Positions 1 to 7,232 are shown, counted from the stretch's first letter. The stretch: 33,619 bases of DNA from Sporosarcina limicola (GCF_014873855.1 NZ_JADBEL010000036.1:1-33619); one strand, 5' to 3'. Notes: generated by a model from the sequence alone, not told the origin. Translations and numbers: made by a program.

Positions 1-74
1 TTTAGGGAGCTACGCTTAGTTTTCTTACTGGATATTTATCAAGACCTGCATCCCTAAAAGGGATAAATATGGAG

Positions 75-145
75 GAGCCGTATGCGATGACCCGCACGTA
101 CGGTTCTGTGAGAGGCGCATGAATTCATTCATGCGCCTACTCGAT
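75..145 (+). mobile_element. 3' end of a group II intron (domains V and VI)
   Basis: Positions 75-106 form a group II intron domain V: GAGCCGTATGCG ... CGCACGTACGGTTC, with GAGCCGTA pairing to TACGGTTC. The domain is 32 nt instead of the usual 34 because the apical tetraloop region is altered (ATGACC), so splicing competence is uncertain. Domain VI follows: GTGAGAGG, a hairpin, then CCTACTCGAT, with the usual bulged-A position near 139 and a terminal AT at 144-145. The rest of the intron and any reverse transcriptase lie left of the window; a possible RT tail in 1-60 could not be confirmed. The sequence directly after it matches the T-tract and downstream flank of the toxin terminators at 667-703 and 1182-1218. 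That is the site type favoured by class C introns. Confidence 0.8.
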
Positions 146-170
146 TTTATTCTAATCATTGTATAGTATT

Positions 171-199
171 ATTATACGTTTAAATCACTACGCTGGCAA
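171..199 (-). promoter_or_regulatory. SigA promoter of a third antitoxin RNA, reading into the intron
   Basis: On the minus strand: TTGCCA (194-199), 17-nt spacer, TATAAT (171-176). It matches the promoters at 726-754 and 1241-1269 in both hexamers and spacing. Transcription would run left into the intron, so the antisense RNA that belonged to a third toxin module is now separated from its target. Confidence 0.7.
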
Positions 200-424
200 T
201 TAATTTGTACATAATGATTTATTTTCTTAAAACTATTTACCTTTTCAATTCTCAAACGTTTTAATAGTGAATGATTAAAAAAAAAGGAAGGTTGTTCAAA
301 ATGTTTAAATCAAAAGGTTTTTTAGTAATTGCAAGTCGAATTAGTATGAAAATAAGGAATGGTTCTCGGGGGTATTGATTCGCACCGACTTTCTTTAGTA
401 ATGGAGATTCAAGGAGCGTATGTA

Positions 425-433
425 TGATATAAT
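425..433 (+). promoter_or_regulatory. Extended -10 promoter of the first toxin mRNA
   Basis: TGATATAAT is an extended -10 element (TGnTATAAT). It is conserved in the second unit at 935-943. No good -35 sits at 17 bp; the nearest TTGAGA-like hexamer is 20 bp upstream and intact only in the second unit. The mRNA would start near 440 with a ~60-nt leader. Confidence 0.6.
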
Positions 434-501
434 GGAGAAAGTAATAGAATAGGTGACTCAAGGGTGGTCGGCTCACTCCCGTACGAAAGGGGGTGGTGCC
501 A

Positions 502-585
502 ATGTCGGTATTTGAATCGTTAATGATTGCGATAGCTTTTGCAACATTAGTCGTGTTGATACTAGCGTTTAACCATAAAAAATAA
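502..585 (+). CDS. Holin-like type I toxin, copy 1 (27 aa)
   Basis: A 27-residue hydrophobic peptide starting MSVFESLMIAIAF and ending FNHKK: one membrane segment (about residues 6-23) and a short basic tail. This is the pattern of the Bacillus holin-like toxin family (Hol_Tox; relatives TxpA, BsrG, YonT), whose members insert into the membrane and are silenced by a convergent antisense RNA. A strong ribosome binding site (AAAGGGGGTG, 486-495) precedes the ATG. The second copy at 1011 differs only by Ile20 to Met, while other differences are synonymous, which suggests selection on the protein. It lies between an extended -10 promoter and a terminator, with an antisense RNA gene overlapping its 3' end. 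Family assignment is from memory of the sequence pattern; toxicity is inference. Confidence 0.8.
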   Translation: MSVFESLMIAIAFATLVVLILAFNHKK

Positions 586-719
586 CCCATCCTTGAGTTA
601 GGCCTCAGATAGGTTATCCCGTTTGTTCGCTGATCCCCCTTGAAGGGAAACCTGCTATTACCTATTGGTCGTTCGGAATTCGCGTTCCGAACGATCTTTT
701 TTTATTCTACTCAATCTAT
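577..719 (-). ncRNA. Antisense antitoxin RNA, copy 1 (predicted, ~140 nt)
   Basis: Predicted from a consensus promoter at 726-754 and a terminator on the minus strand. The terminator hairpin (ATAACCTATC / GATGGGTTAT, one U-G pair) is followed by TTTTTT opposite the last Lys codons of the toxin. The RNA would therefore cover the whole 3' untranslated region of the toxin mRNA and its terminator, ending at the toxin stop codon. This is the geometry of txpA/RatA and bsrG/SR4. The exact ends are estimates. Confidence 0.7.
667..703 (+). terminator. Terminator of toxin mRNA 1
   Basis: GGTCGTTCGGAA and TTCCGAACGATC form a 12-bp stem with a 6-nt loop, followed by seven T residues. Confidence 0.9.
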
Positions 720-725
720 AACTAC

Positions 726-754
726 ATTATACGTTTAAATCACTACTCTGGCAA
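726..754 (-). promoter_or_regulatory. SigA promoter of antitoxin RNA 1
   Basis: Minus strand TTGCCA (749-754), 17-nt spacer, TATAAT (726-731): nearly consensus, much better than the toxin promoter. An excess of antisense RNA over toxin mRNA is expected from this. Confidence 0.8.
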
Positions 755-934
755 TTAATTTGTACATAATGATTTATTTTCTTAAATCTGTGTACCTTTT
801 CAATTCTCAAACGTTTTAATAGTGAATGATTGAAAAAAGGAAAGGCTGTTCAAAATATTCAGTGGAAAATGGTTCTTAGGGGGATTGATTCGCGTTGATT
901 TTCTTTAGTAATTGAGATTCAAGGAACGTATGTG

Positions 935-943
935 TGATATAAT
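935..943 (+). promoter_or_regulatory. Extended -10 promoter of the second toxin mRNA
   Basis: TGATATAAT, as in copy 1, with TTGAGA at 912-917 (20-bp spacing, longer than ideal). Confidence 0.6.
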
Positions 944-1010
944 GAAGAATGTAATAGAATAGATGACTCAAGGGTGGTCGGCTCACTCCCCAAGAAAGGG
1001 GGTGTTGCCA

Positions 1011-1094
1011 ATGTCAGTATTTGAATCGTTAATGATTGCGATAGCTTTTGCAACATTAGTCGTATTAATGCTAGCATTTAACCATAAAAAATAA
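1011..1094 (+). CDS. Holin-like type I toxin, copy 2 (27 aa)
   Basis: Same peptide as copy 1 except Met for Ile at residue 20: MSVFESLMIAIAF at the start, one membrane segment, basic FNHKK tail. The ribosome binding site AAAGGGGGTG lies 7-8 nt before the ATG. Downstream come a terminator with a wholly different stem sequence from copy 1 and a convergent antisense RNA. The Lys-Lys codons and stop overlap the U-tract of the antisense RNA. Probably a membrane-acting toxin of the Hol_Tox/TxpA type. Confidence 0.8.
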   Translation: MSVFESLMIAIAFATLVVLMLAFNHKK

Positions 1095-1234
1095 CCCATC
1101 CTTGAGTTAAAGGCTCGTAGGGATGGGTTATTCTCACCTCGTAAGTGCTGATCCCCTTGTTGGGAATCTACTATTACAACTGATCAATCGATGCTCAAAC
1201 ATCGATTGATCTTTTTTTATTCTAATCAAACTAT
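1086..1234 (-). ncRNA. Antisense antitoxin RNA, copy 2 (predicted, ~150 nt)
   Basis: Starts downstream of the promoter at 1241-1269. It ends in a minus-strand terminator whose stem AATAACCCATCC / GGATGGGTTATT is followed by a U-tract opposite the toxin stop codon. It fully overlaps the 3' part of toxin mRNA 2. Ends are inferred from promoter and terminator positions only. Confidence 0.7.
1182..1218 (+). terminator. Terminator of toxin mRNA 2
   Basis: GATCAATCGATG / CATCGATTGATC, a perfect 12-bp stem with a 6-nt loop, then seven T residues. Same place, size and T-tract as the terminator at 667-703, but the stem shares little sequence with it. Confidence 0.9.
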
Positions 1235-1240
1235 ACCTTC

Positions 1241-1269
1241 ATTATACGTTTGATCCGCGAGTCTGGCAA
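1241..1269 (-). promoter_or_regulatory. SigA promoter of antitoxin RNA 2
   Basis: Minus strand TTGCCA (1264-1269), 17-nt spacer, TATAAT (1241-1246). The spacer differs from the two other copies at several bases while the hexamers are unchanged. Confidence 0.8.
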
Positions 1270-1350
1270 CTAATTTGTATGGATTAGGGTTTTCATGGTT
1301 AACCCATCGGATTTAAACAAGCTTTATTTGCTCGGAACTTACTGTATCCT

Positions 1351-1368
1351 GGTATTCAGCTGAATACC
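1351..1368. repeat. Perfect 18-bp palindrome in an otherwise empty intergenic stretch
   Basis: GGTATTCAGCTGAATACC reads the same on both strands. It lies 182 bp before the HAD gene, with no T-tract, so an operator or a chance palindrome is more likely than a terminator. Nothing else recognisable was found in 1290-1540 apart from a small CTACGTT/AACGTAG hairpin near 1420-1440. Confidence 0.5.
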
Positions 1369-1549
1369 CCATTGAATTGAATCCTTTTAGGCGTTTTTCG
1401 TGCATCATCATTAGCATATCTACGTTTGAGTCAACGTAGTCAAACATTCTACAGCTACAACATTGAATCCTCAATTAACTTAATGATAGTATTAACATAC
1501 AGGATTTGTAAGAATTCACTAGCTAACAAAAAGGAATGGGAGTGTAACA

Positions 1550-2215
1550 ATGATCAAAGCGGTACTATTTGATTTGGACGGGACATTGTTAAATCGAGAT
1601 GCATCTATAGAAAGATTCGCCAATGCACAGTACGAGCATTTATATGAATACGTCAAGCATATCCCAAGAAAGAAGTATGTTTCAAGGTTTATCGAGTTAG
1701 ATTGTCGTGGATACGTCTGGAAAGATGAGGTGTATCAACAAATGATTGAAGAGTTTAATCTAACGGGATTATCCTGGGAACATTTGCTTAAAGATTATGT
1801 AGACCATTTTAAAAACCACTGTGTACCTTTTCCAAACCTTAGTAAAATGTTAGCATCTCTGAAAAGTAAATCGATTGTATTAGGAATTATCAGTAATGGA
1901 AAAGGAAAATTCCAAATAAATAATATTAAGGCGTTAGGCATTGAAAACTATTTTGAAACGATTTTAATTTCTGAAGCGGAAGGGATTAAAAAGCCAGATC
2001 CACGAATATTTAAGAAAGCTTTACAGAAACTTCATGTATCTGCAGCCGACTGTCTTTTTGTCGGAGATCATCCTGAAAATGATGTGAAAGCAGCACAAAA
2101 TGTAGGAATGATAGGAGCTTGGAAGAAGAATTTACAATGGAGTAATGTGGATGCCGATTTTATCGTGACCGATCTAATGGAAATACTAACAATTGTCGAG
2201 CGTTTTGAGGTGTGA
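1550..2215 (+). CDS. HAD-superfamily hydrolase (subfamily IA)
   Basis: Predicted cytosolic phosphatase of 221 residues, a normal size for HAD-IA enzymes. All four motifs are visible: FDLDGT with nucleophile Asp8 and acid/base Asp10; the Ser115-Asn116 pair in motif II (GIISNGKG); the KKPDP lysine near 147-148; and the acidic motif IV FVGDHPENDV with Asp173 and Asp178. The helical cap lies between residues ~15 and 90. The substrate cannot be read from sequence; relatives act on small phosphorylated metabolites or nucleotides. The next gene follows within a few bases, so the two are probably co-transcribed. The ATG is preceded by GGGAGTG. Confidence 0.88.
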   Translation: MIKAVLFDLDGTLLNRDASIERFANAQYEHLYEYVKHIPRKKYVSRFIELDCRGYVWKDEVYQQMIEEFNLTGLSWEHLLKDYVDHFKNHCVPFPNLSKMLASLKSKSIVLGIISNGKGKFQINNIKALGIENYFETILISEAEGIKKPDPRIFKKALQKLHVSAADCLFVGDHPENDVKAAQNVGMIGAWKKNLQWSNVDADFIVTDLMEILTIVERFEV

Positions 2216-2220
2216 TTAAA

Positions 2221-2745
2221 ATGGAAAGTAAGAGTCCTAACAAAATACATATTATCGGATCAGTTGGGAGTGGGAAAACAACATTAGCAAAATGGCTATC
2301 AACAAAGTTGGATATCCCGTTCTACGAATTAGACAATATTGTTTGGAAAAGGCATAAATCTGGAGATATAAGAAGAAATGACGAAGAAAGGGACGAATAT
2401 CTGAGTACCCTAGTCGACTCAGATAGTTGGATTATAGAAGGTGTACATTATGAATGGGTACTTCAAAGTTTTCAGAAGGCAGACTTGATTATTGTCTTAG
2501 ATACAGCCTATTCTAAAAGGACAGTTAGAATTATTAAGCGGTTTATCCTACAAAAAGTCGGACTTGAGCAAGCGAACTATAAACCGACATTCGAAATACT
2601 TAGGAGAATGTTTACTTGGAATGCTAATTATGAAAAGGACAGTAAACCTGAAATAGTAGCTATACTTAGCCAGTATAATGACAAATTGATAATTTTAAAA
2701 AATGATAGTGAGATTGAGGAATACTTCAGTTGGCTGAATGCTTAA
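2221..2745 (+). CDS. Small P-loop kinase (FlaR/adenylate-kinase-like)
   Basis: A 174-residue P-loop protein with Walker A GSVGSGKTT (residues 13-21) near the N-terminus, followed by a FYELDN-VW motif, a WIIEG strand and an arginine/lysine-rich lid region, typical of proteins annotated 'DNA topology modulation protein FlaR' or AAA-family adenylate-kinase-like proteins. It probably phosphorylates a nucleotide or other small molecule; the substrate is unknown and the FlaR name should not be read as function. The ATG at 2221 is chosen because GAGGTG (2207-2212) lies 8 nt upstream. An in-frame GTG at 2212 would overlap that site. Only 5 nt separate it from the HAD gene, so they form an operon. Confidence 0.8.
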   Translation: MESKSPNKIHIIGSVGSGKTTLAKWLSTKLDIPFYELDNIVWKRHKSGDIRRNDEERDEYLSTLVDSDSWIIEGVHYEWVLQSFQKADLIIVLDTAYSKRTVRIIKRFILQKVGLEQANYKPTFEILRRMFTWNANYEKDSKPEIVAILSQYNDKLIILKNDSEIEEYFSWLNA

Positions 2746-2794
2746 ACCTTTCATCACGAATCGTTGGATTGTCGCATATTATTTCATCTTGGGA

Positions 2795-2866
2795 CGCTGA
2801 CACCCTAACAGGGAATCCGTTATTGCATTGATTGTTCGGAATTCGCGTTCTGAGAGATTTTTTTTC
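2795..2866 (+). repeat. Decayed 3' remnant of the toxin-antitoxin unit
   Basis: CGCTGACACCCTAACAGGGAA.. and the following GTTCGGAATTCGCGTT plus T-tract align with 631-703 of the first toxin unit (CGCTGATCCCC..GGGAA.., GTTCGGAATTCGCGTT). The stem is partly broken (GTTCTGAGAG). No toxin gene or antisense promoter remains. It sits 50 bp after the P-loop kinase gene and may now act as its terminator. The rest of 2867-3100 holds nothing recognisable. Confidence 0.65.
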
Positions 2867-3105
2867 ACTTTATTCAGATCTTACTTTTATTCTATGTCTG
2901 AGTCGGTTAACTTTTAAATTGTTGAAATCATCCCATTAACGGGATGTGGATTTCCAATCCTGCATTCGACTAGATTTTACTGATTCACGGCCAAATTAAA
3001 TTAATTAAAACTTTCTGAAAAATTAAAAGGTTTCGCCAAACGTTGTAGAATACTACTAATTAAGGATACTGTAATGGATTAATAATTAATATTTTAATCT
3101 ATTGC

Positions 3106-3234
3106 AGTAAACTAAAAGATTTCGGCTACAGCGGAACTATACAACTACAACAGACTGTTCATGACTATGCAAATAATACTACGACGGCAACGTATAGAGG
3201 CACAGTTCATTGTCATGGAGCATGTCCAATTTGA
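3106..3234 (+). pseudogene. C-terminal fragment of a lost, probably secreted protein
   Basis: An open frame without a start reads ..KLKDFGYSGTIQLQQ, then DYANNTTTATYRGTV, ending CHGACPI and a stop at 3232-3234. The Tyr/Thr-rich beta-strand composition with YSGT and YRGTV motifs resembles the C-terminal end of an extracellular protein. The family was not identified. No ribosome binding site or start codon is present, and the preceding 150 bp have no continuation of the gene, so this is a remnant. Confidence 0.5.
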
Positions 3235-3360
3235 AGTTGCTTAAACCCGTTATTCACAATAATTGGCTGGACATTGTAAAAAAAGAGGTTACTCTTCTCA
3301 CCTACATGACCTAACTCAATAGAGCATAGCAAATTCGTGAATAACCTCTTAAGCAGTATA

Positions 3361-3405
3361 AAAAACCTATGCACTACTATTTTGTAGTAGTACATAGGTT
3401 TTTTT
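3361..3405. terminator. Strong bidirectional terminator
   Basis: AAAAACCTATG..ACTACT pairs with AGTAGT..CATAGGTTTTTT, so there is a T-tract on either strand. It isolates the debris on its left from the ABC exporter genes. A second inverted repeat (GTTATTCAC / GTGAATAAC) lies at about 3249-3350. Confidence 0.85.
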
Positions 3406-3452
3406 ATTCTATTATCAATTTCTGTCCAAAATCAACAGAGGTGATGCTAAAT

Positions 3453-3494
3453 ATGAAAACACCGAAAAGAGAAAGACTTTGGAAAAAAATGTAA
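3453..3494 (+). CDS. Possible 13-residue basic leader peptide
   Basis: ATG preceded at 9 nt by an excellent ribosome binding site (AGAGGTGATG, 3437-3446) opens a 13-codon frame, MKTPKRERLWKKM, ending 25 nt before the ABC ATPase. The ATPase itself has only a weak site (GGCGTG), so translation may be coupled or the peptide may be a regulatory leader. It is strongly basic, unlike a signal peptide. It could also be the surviving start of a deleted gene. Nothing beyond the start signal supports function. Confidence 0.4.
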   Translation: MKTPKRERLWKKM

Positions 3495-3519
3495 AATATC
3501 AATAGAATGGCGTGATTCC

Positions 3520-4212
3520 ATGGCAATAGAAATTATATGTACTGAACTAGGAAAGTCGTACATAGGTGATGGTGTAACAACTAATGCACTACAAAACATT
3601 AATTTAACATTCTCAAAGGGCGAATTTACGGCGATTATCGGGCCTTCGGGTTCTGGAAAATCTACTTTACTTAGTTTAATTGGTACATTAGATAAGCCGA
3701 CAACCGGGAAAATTCAATATGATGGCGAAGAAATTATGAATAAAAGCAAAAATAAGATAGCGGACTTTCGTTTTGAAGAAGTTGGTTTCATTTTTCAGCA
3801 ATTTCATCTGCTCCCTACGTTGACAGCATTAGAAAATGTACTTACCCCGTTATTTGCACAGAAAGTTGCCTATAAAAAGCATCGACGTGGGGAAGAGGTT
3901 CTTGAACAAGTTGGTTTAGCCGATAAAATGAATTCCCTCCCCTCTCAATTATCCGGTGGACAACAACAGCGAGTTGCGATTGCCCGTGCAATCGTCCATA
4001 AACCAAACTGGCTATTCGCTGACGAGCCTACAGGTAATTTAGATACGGAAACGGGTGAACGTATTTTTGAATTGCTTCGGCAACTGAATAAAGATAAAGA
4101 ATGCGGAGTTATTTTTGTAACACATAATCCAAAACTTGCTGCGAAAGCAGACCGCATGATTACGATGAAAGATGGTGGAGTCATTTCAGATCAACCAGGT
4201 GAATCAAAATGA
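3520..4212 (+). CDS. ABC transporter ATPase, MacB/LolD type
   Basis: The 230-residue nucleotide-binding subunit of a type VII (MacB/FtsX-like) ABC system. Visible are Walker A GPSGSGKST (41-49), Q-loop Gln93/94, signature LSGGQ (144-148), Walker B WLFADEP with Glu169, and the switch His202. The DEPTGNLD run is typical of the LolD/MacB/BceA/YknY branch. It acts at the cytoplasmic face with the permease encoded next, which overlaps it by 4 bp (ATGA). No two-component system of the BceRS kind lies beside it. Possible cargos are lipids, peptides or antimicrobial compounds; none can be chosen from sequence. Confidence 0.93.
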   Translation: MAIEIICTELGKSYIGDGVTTNALQNINLTFSKGEFTAIIGPSGSGKSTLLSLIGTLDKPTTGKIQYDGEEIMNKSKNKIADFRFEEVGFIFQQFHLLPTLTALENVLTPLFAQKVAYKKHRRGEEVLEQVGLADKMNSLPSQLSGGQQQRVAIARAIVHKPNWLFADEPTGNLDTETGERIFELLRQLNKDKECGVIFVTHNPKLAAKADRMITMKDGGVISDQPGESK

Positions 4213-6143
4213 TCCGATTTATTTGGCGAAATTGGTGGCGGAACAAAGAACGCTTTATATTATTGGTTGTTGGTGCATTGGTTATTAGTTCTGGATTAAC
4301 GTATTTAATTGGGCTATCCGAAACAAATAAAGGGACGATTGTTGATGAACTGCAACAGCGGTGGTCTGCCTCTTATGATATCGTCGTCCGTCCCCAAGGA
4401 AGCCGCACTATTACTGAGGAGGTAAATCTTCTTGAACCCAATTATTTGAGTGGCTTAAGCGGTGGGATTAGTATAGAGCAATATGAAAAAATTAAAGCAA
4501 TGTCAGACATCGAAGTAGCTGCACCAATCGCAATGATTGGTTACGCTGATTATCCGGTTAAATTGACTGAATTCGAATTAGAAAAAGAAGGCATTTATCG
4601 TGTGCATCAGGAAGTAATTAATGGTAATGGCATTAAAGAGCTATCATCTTCCAGTAATAATTACTATGCATTCGGCGACTGGGATATCCTCCAGGAAAAC
4701 CTCTCAATAGAAGTAAGATCGAATAACTATTTAGGTCACAAACTCGACTACTTATTCGTCATGAGATCGATGTTACTTGCTGGAATAGATCCTGAACAAG
4801 AAGCTAAACTTGTTGGACTAGACAAATCTATTATCATTGGGGATGAACCTATTTCTGCTATCCGCATAAAAGTAGCGGGCGTTTCCGACTTGACAGAAGA
4901 AAGTCAACAACTATTAGAACAAGTTGCCCAAAACATTGAAAATGAAACAGGGCTACTTACGGATATCACATTAGGATCTTCACCACAACCCACCTTAACT
5001 CATGTCCCGGCAGTAACTAACCAAGAAGAATTAGGATGGTTTCAGCAACCGTGGGTGAAAATAGGTTCATCCATGACTATTTTCAAAGAGGCTAAGATTG
5101 GATTATTGGGTCTTATTGTAAGCGTCATAGCAGTTGCGATTGTCTATGTTTGGGCATCCGGTCTGGTATCACTGTTAGCAAGGAGAAAAGAGTTTGCTTT
5201 ATTACTTGCGGTTGGTTGGCGACCGAATCAATTAAGCCGATTACTATTTTTAGAGTCTTCTATACTAGGGGTTTTTGTGGCAATCATCTCCTGGATGATG
5301 CTTGGCTTTGTATATGTATCTGGAGAAGCTACGCTATCACCGATACGCTTTCTATTGACAGGACTATTCGGATTTATGGTTTATTTGCTTGGAGCAGTAA
5401 TCCCTGCTCTGTTAGTTCGGACTATTTCTCCGTATGAAACGATGCGAACGGGTGAGATTTCGAATACAAGTAAGCGGTTGTTAAAAACAAGAGGATTGTC
5501 TTCCATGGCATTTAATCATTTTATTGGAAAGTGGAAGCGAAGTTTGCTCTCAATTATTGCAATTTCCTTACCAACTAGTCTACTCGGATTATTTTTATAC
5601 ATTACAATCCGTTTAAAAGGTGTCATGTATACGACATGGCTTGGACAATATGTCGCGTTAGAAGTTGGGCCTGTCCATTACGCGGCGATGATCGTGACGT
5701 TACTTATTGCAATCTTAACAACTGCTGAAATCATGTGGCAAAATATCGCTGAGCGACAACAGGAAATTGCTCTATTAAAAGCGGTTGGTTGGAAAAATAG
5801 AAATGTCCGATTTCTTATCTTGACGGAAGGAATGTTTAGTGGACTCTTTGCGGCCATTATCGGACTCACACTTACATTCGGGATGATGTGGGGTCTGTAT
5901 CGTCAATTTCCAACAGAAGAACTATTATTCATTCTTTCAACAGGGATCGTTCCTATACTAATCGGACTCGTTGGAACGATAATTCCCGCTGAAAGAGCAG
6001 TTCGGATTTCTCCTAATCAAGGGATGGGAGGGAACTTTTCAAATCGGAAAGCAGTAGAAAGGCGTATGAAATGGGTCCTTATAACGGCTCTACTCTTGTT
6101 AGCTGGAGGATTTATTTACACGGTTATACAAGTTGTAGCTTAG
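4209..6143 (+). CDS. FtsX/MacB-type ABC transporter permease
   Basis: A 644-residue membrane protein. An N-terminal membrane helix (about 14-37) is followed by a large extracytoplasmic domain (about 38-295). Then come two sets of FtsX-type helices (about 297-405 and 446-600), each with the cytoplasmic 'EFALLLAVGW' / 'EIALLKAVGW' coupling motif after the first helix. A last hydrophobic helix (about 620-643) ends the protein. Paired with the ATPase by a 4-bp overlap. MacB-family permeases work by mechanotransmission rather than by substrate passage through the membrane; whether this one exports or remodels something at the surface is unknown. Confidence 0.9.
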   Translation: MIRFIWRNWWRNKERFILLVVGALVISSGLTYLIGLSETNKGTIVDELQQRWSASYDIVVRPQGSRTITEEVNLLEPNYLSGLSGGISIEQYEKIKAMSDIEVAAPIAMIGYADYPVKLTEFELEKEGIYRVHQEVINGNGIKELSSSSNNYYAFGDWDILQENLSIEVRSNNYLGHKLDYLFVMRSMLLAGIDPEQEAKLVGLDKSIIIGDEPISAIRIKVAGVSDLTEESQQLLEQVAQNIENETGLLTDITLGSSPQPTLTHVPAVTNQEELGWFQQPWVKIGSSMTIFKEAKIGLLGLIVSVIAVAIVYVWASGLVSLLARRKEFALLLAVGWRPNQLSRLLFLESSILGVFVAIISWMMLGFVYVSGEATLSPIRFLLTGLFGFMVYLLGAVIPALLVRTISPYETMRTGEISNTSKRLLKTRGLSSMAFNHFIGKWKRSLLSIIAISLPTSLLGLFLYITIRLKGVMYTTWLGQYVALEVGPVHYAAMIVTLLIAILTTAEIMWQNIAERQQEIALLKAVGWKNRNVRFLILTEGMFSGLFAAIIGLTLTFGMMWGLYRQFPTEELLFILSTGIVPILIGLVGTIIPAERAVRISPNQGMGGNFSNRKAVERRMKWVLITALLLLAGGFIYTVIQVVA

Positions 6144-6199
6144 GGATAAAGGTATGAGAGAAGTAATCAAATCAAATTAATTAAGCGAGAAGGAGATTG

Positions 6200-7219
6200 A
6201 TGATCTTGATTGCCAAATGCATTAAATTTCATGAATTCGGAACTCCTAATGAAGTGTTGAAAGTTGAAGAGAAAATTGTTCATCCTCCTTTGGAAGGTGA
6301 GGTCCTCGTGAGAATGAGGATGTGTCCTATTAATCCATCTGATTTAATTCCTATAAAAGGAGCTTATTCACACCGAATTTCTTTACCCGGCATTCCTGGT
6401 TACGAGGGTGTTGGTATTGTAGAGGAGGTAGGATCTGCAGTTTCTAAAGAATTAATTGGGCGGCGTGTTCTACCTTTGCGTGGCGAAGGTACTTGGCAGG
6501 AATTTGTTAAAACGGCAGCGGAGTTGGCAGTTCTTGTACCAAATTCGATTGATGATTATACAGCAGCACAACTGTATATTAACCCGTTAACTGCATGGAT
6601 TATATGCACTGAGGAACTGAAGTTGAAACCTGGCGATACATTACTCGTAAATACTTGTGGTTCTGCCATTGGTCGTATTTTTGCTCAGTTAGCAAGGACT
6701 CTCGGCTTTCGATTGATTGCAGTTACTAGAAATAATACATATACCAAAGAGTTAATGGAACTAGGTGCAACGCATGTCATAAATACAGCAGGATTCTCGT
6801 TACAAGACACAGTTATGGAGTTAACAAATGGGCGCGGAGTGGATGCGGCAATTGATTCGATTGGTGGGCCAGCAGGTGCAGCATTAGTATTTTGTATTCG
6901 ACCGAATGGCGTTTTATTAACAATTGGGCTGTTATCGGGAATACCTGTAAATTGGCCAGAAGTCACAAATAAGGTAAATATACAAGTTAAGCTATTTCAC
7001 TTAAGACACTGGAATCAACGTGTTTCAATACAGACTTGGCAAGAAACATTTAATCACTTAATAGAACTAATCGAACAGAATCGATTGAAGTTTATGATAT
7101 CAGAACTTCAATTTAATCTGCTGGAGATACAGAAAGCTGTTCATGTAGCTGAATCATTGAAAAGTAATAAGGGGAAGGTTTTTTTAACTTTATTCAGCAA
7201 GGATTTGAACCCCTGCTGA
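6200..7219 (+). CDS. Zinc-free MDR oxidoreductase (enoyl reductase/quinone reductase-like)
   Basis: About 339 residues of the medium-chain dehydrogenase/reductase fold. The N-terminal GroES-like domain carries the PINPSDL motif characteristic of mitochondrial-type 2-enoyl thioester reductases and quinone reductases, then GIPGYEGVG and a Rossmann domain (GDTLLVNTCGSAIGR, about 139-153, where an Ala/Gly-rich turn is expected). The zinc ligands of alcohol dehydrogenases are absent. Likely NADPH-dependent reduction of an enoyl or quinone substrate. AAGGAG at 6190-6195 serves either the ATG at 6200 (4-nt spacing) or a TTG at 6206 (10 nt); the start is uncertain by two codons. It stands alone, 56 bp after the permease gene. 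Confidence 0.82.
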   Translation: MILIAKCIKFHEFGTPNEVLKVEEKIVHPPLEGEVLVRMRMCPINPSDLIPIKGAYSHRISLPGIPGYEGVGIVEEVGSAVSKELIGRRVLPLRGEGTWQEFVKTAAELAVLVPNSIDDYTAAQLYINPLTAWIICTEELKLKPGDTLLVNTCGSAIGRIFAQLARTLGFRLIAVTRNNTYTKELMELGATHVINTAGFSLQDTVMELTNGRGVDAAIDSIGGPAGAALVFCIRPNGVLLTIGLLSGIPVNWPEVTNKVNIQVKLFHLRHWNQRVSIQTWQETFNHLIELIEQNRLKFMISELQFNLLEIQKAVHVAESLKSNKGKVFLTLFSKDLNPC

Positions 7220-7232
7220 ATTGTCTACACTT

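Larger units (their letters stand above)
171..1240. repeat. Tandem duplication of a type I toxin-antitoxin unit (about 510-555 bp period)
   Basis: The unit starting at 171 and the unit starting at 726 are closely similar throughout. The first ~130 bp of each are nearly identical, as are the toxin genes and the sequence before them. The first unit carries about 50 extra bp (around 303-357). A third start of the unit (ATTATACGTTTGATCC..) appears at 1241 but decays after about 50 bp. Divergence is greatest in the transcription terminators, least in the toxin coding sequence and antisense promoters. Confidence 0.85.

Noticed and set aside
261..590. A 109-codon minus-strand frame over toxin unit 1
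   Set aside because: It lies opposite the toxin gene, its promoter and the duplicated flank, has no ribosome site, and is not kept in unit 2.
2221..2745. Accepting a DNA-topology role from the FlaR name
   Set aside because: The sequence shows only a small P-loop kinase; the name comes from weak historical annotation.
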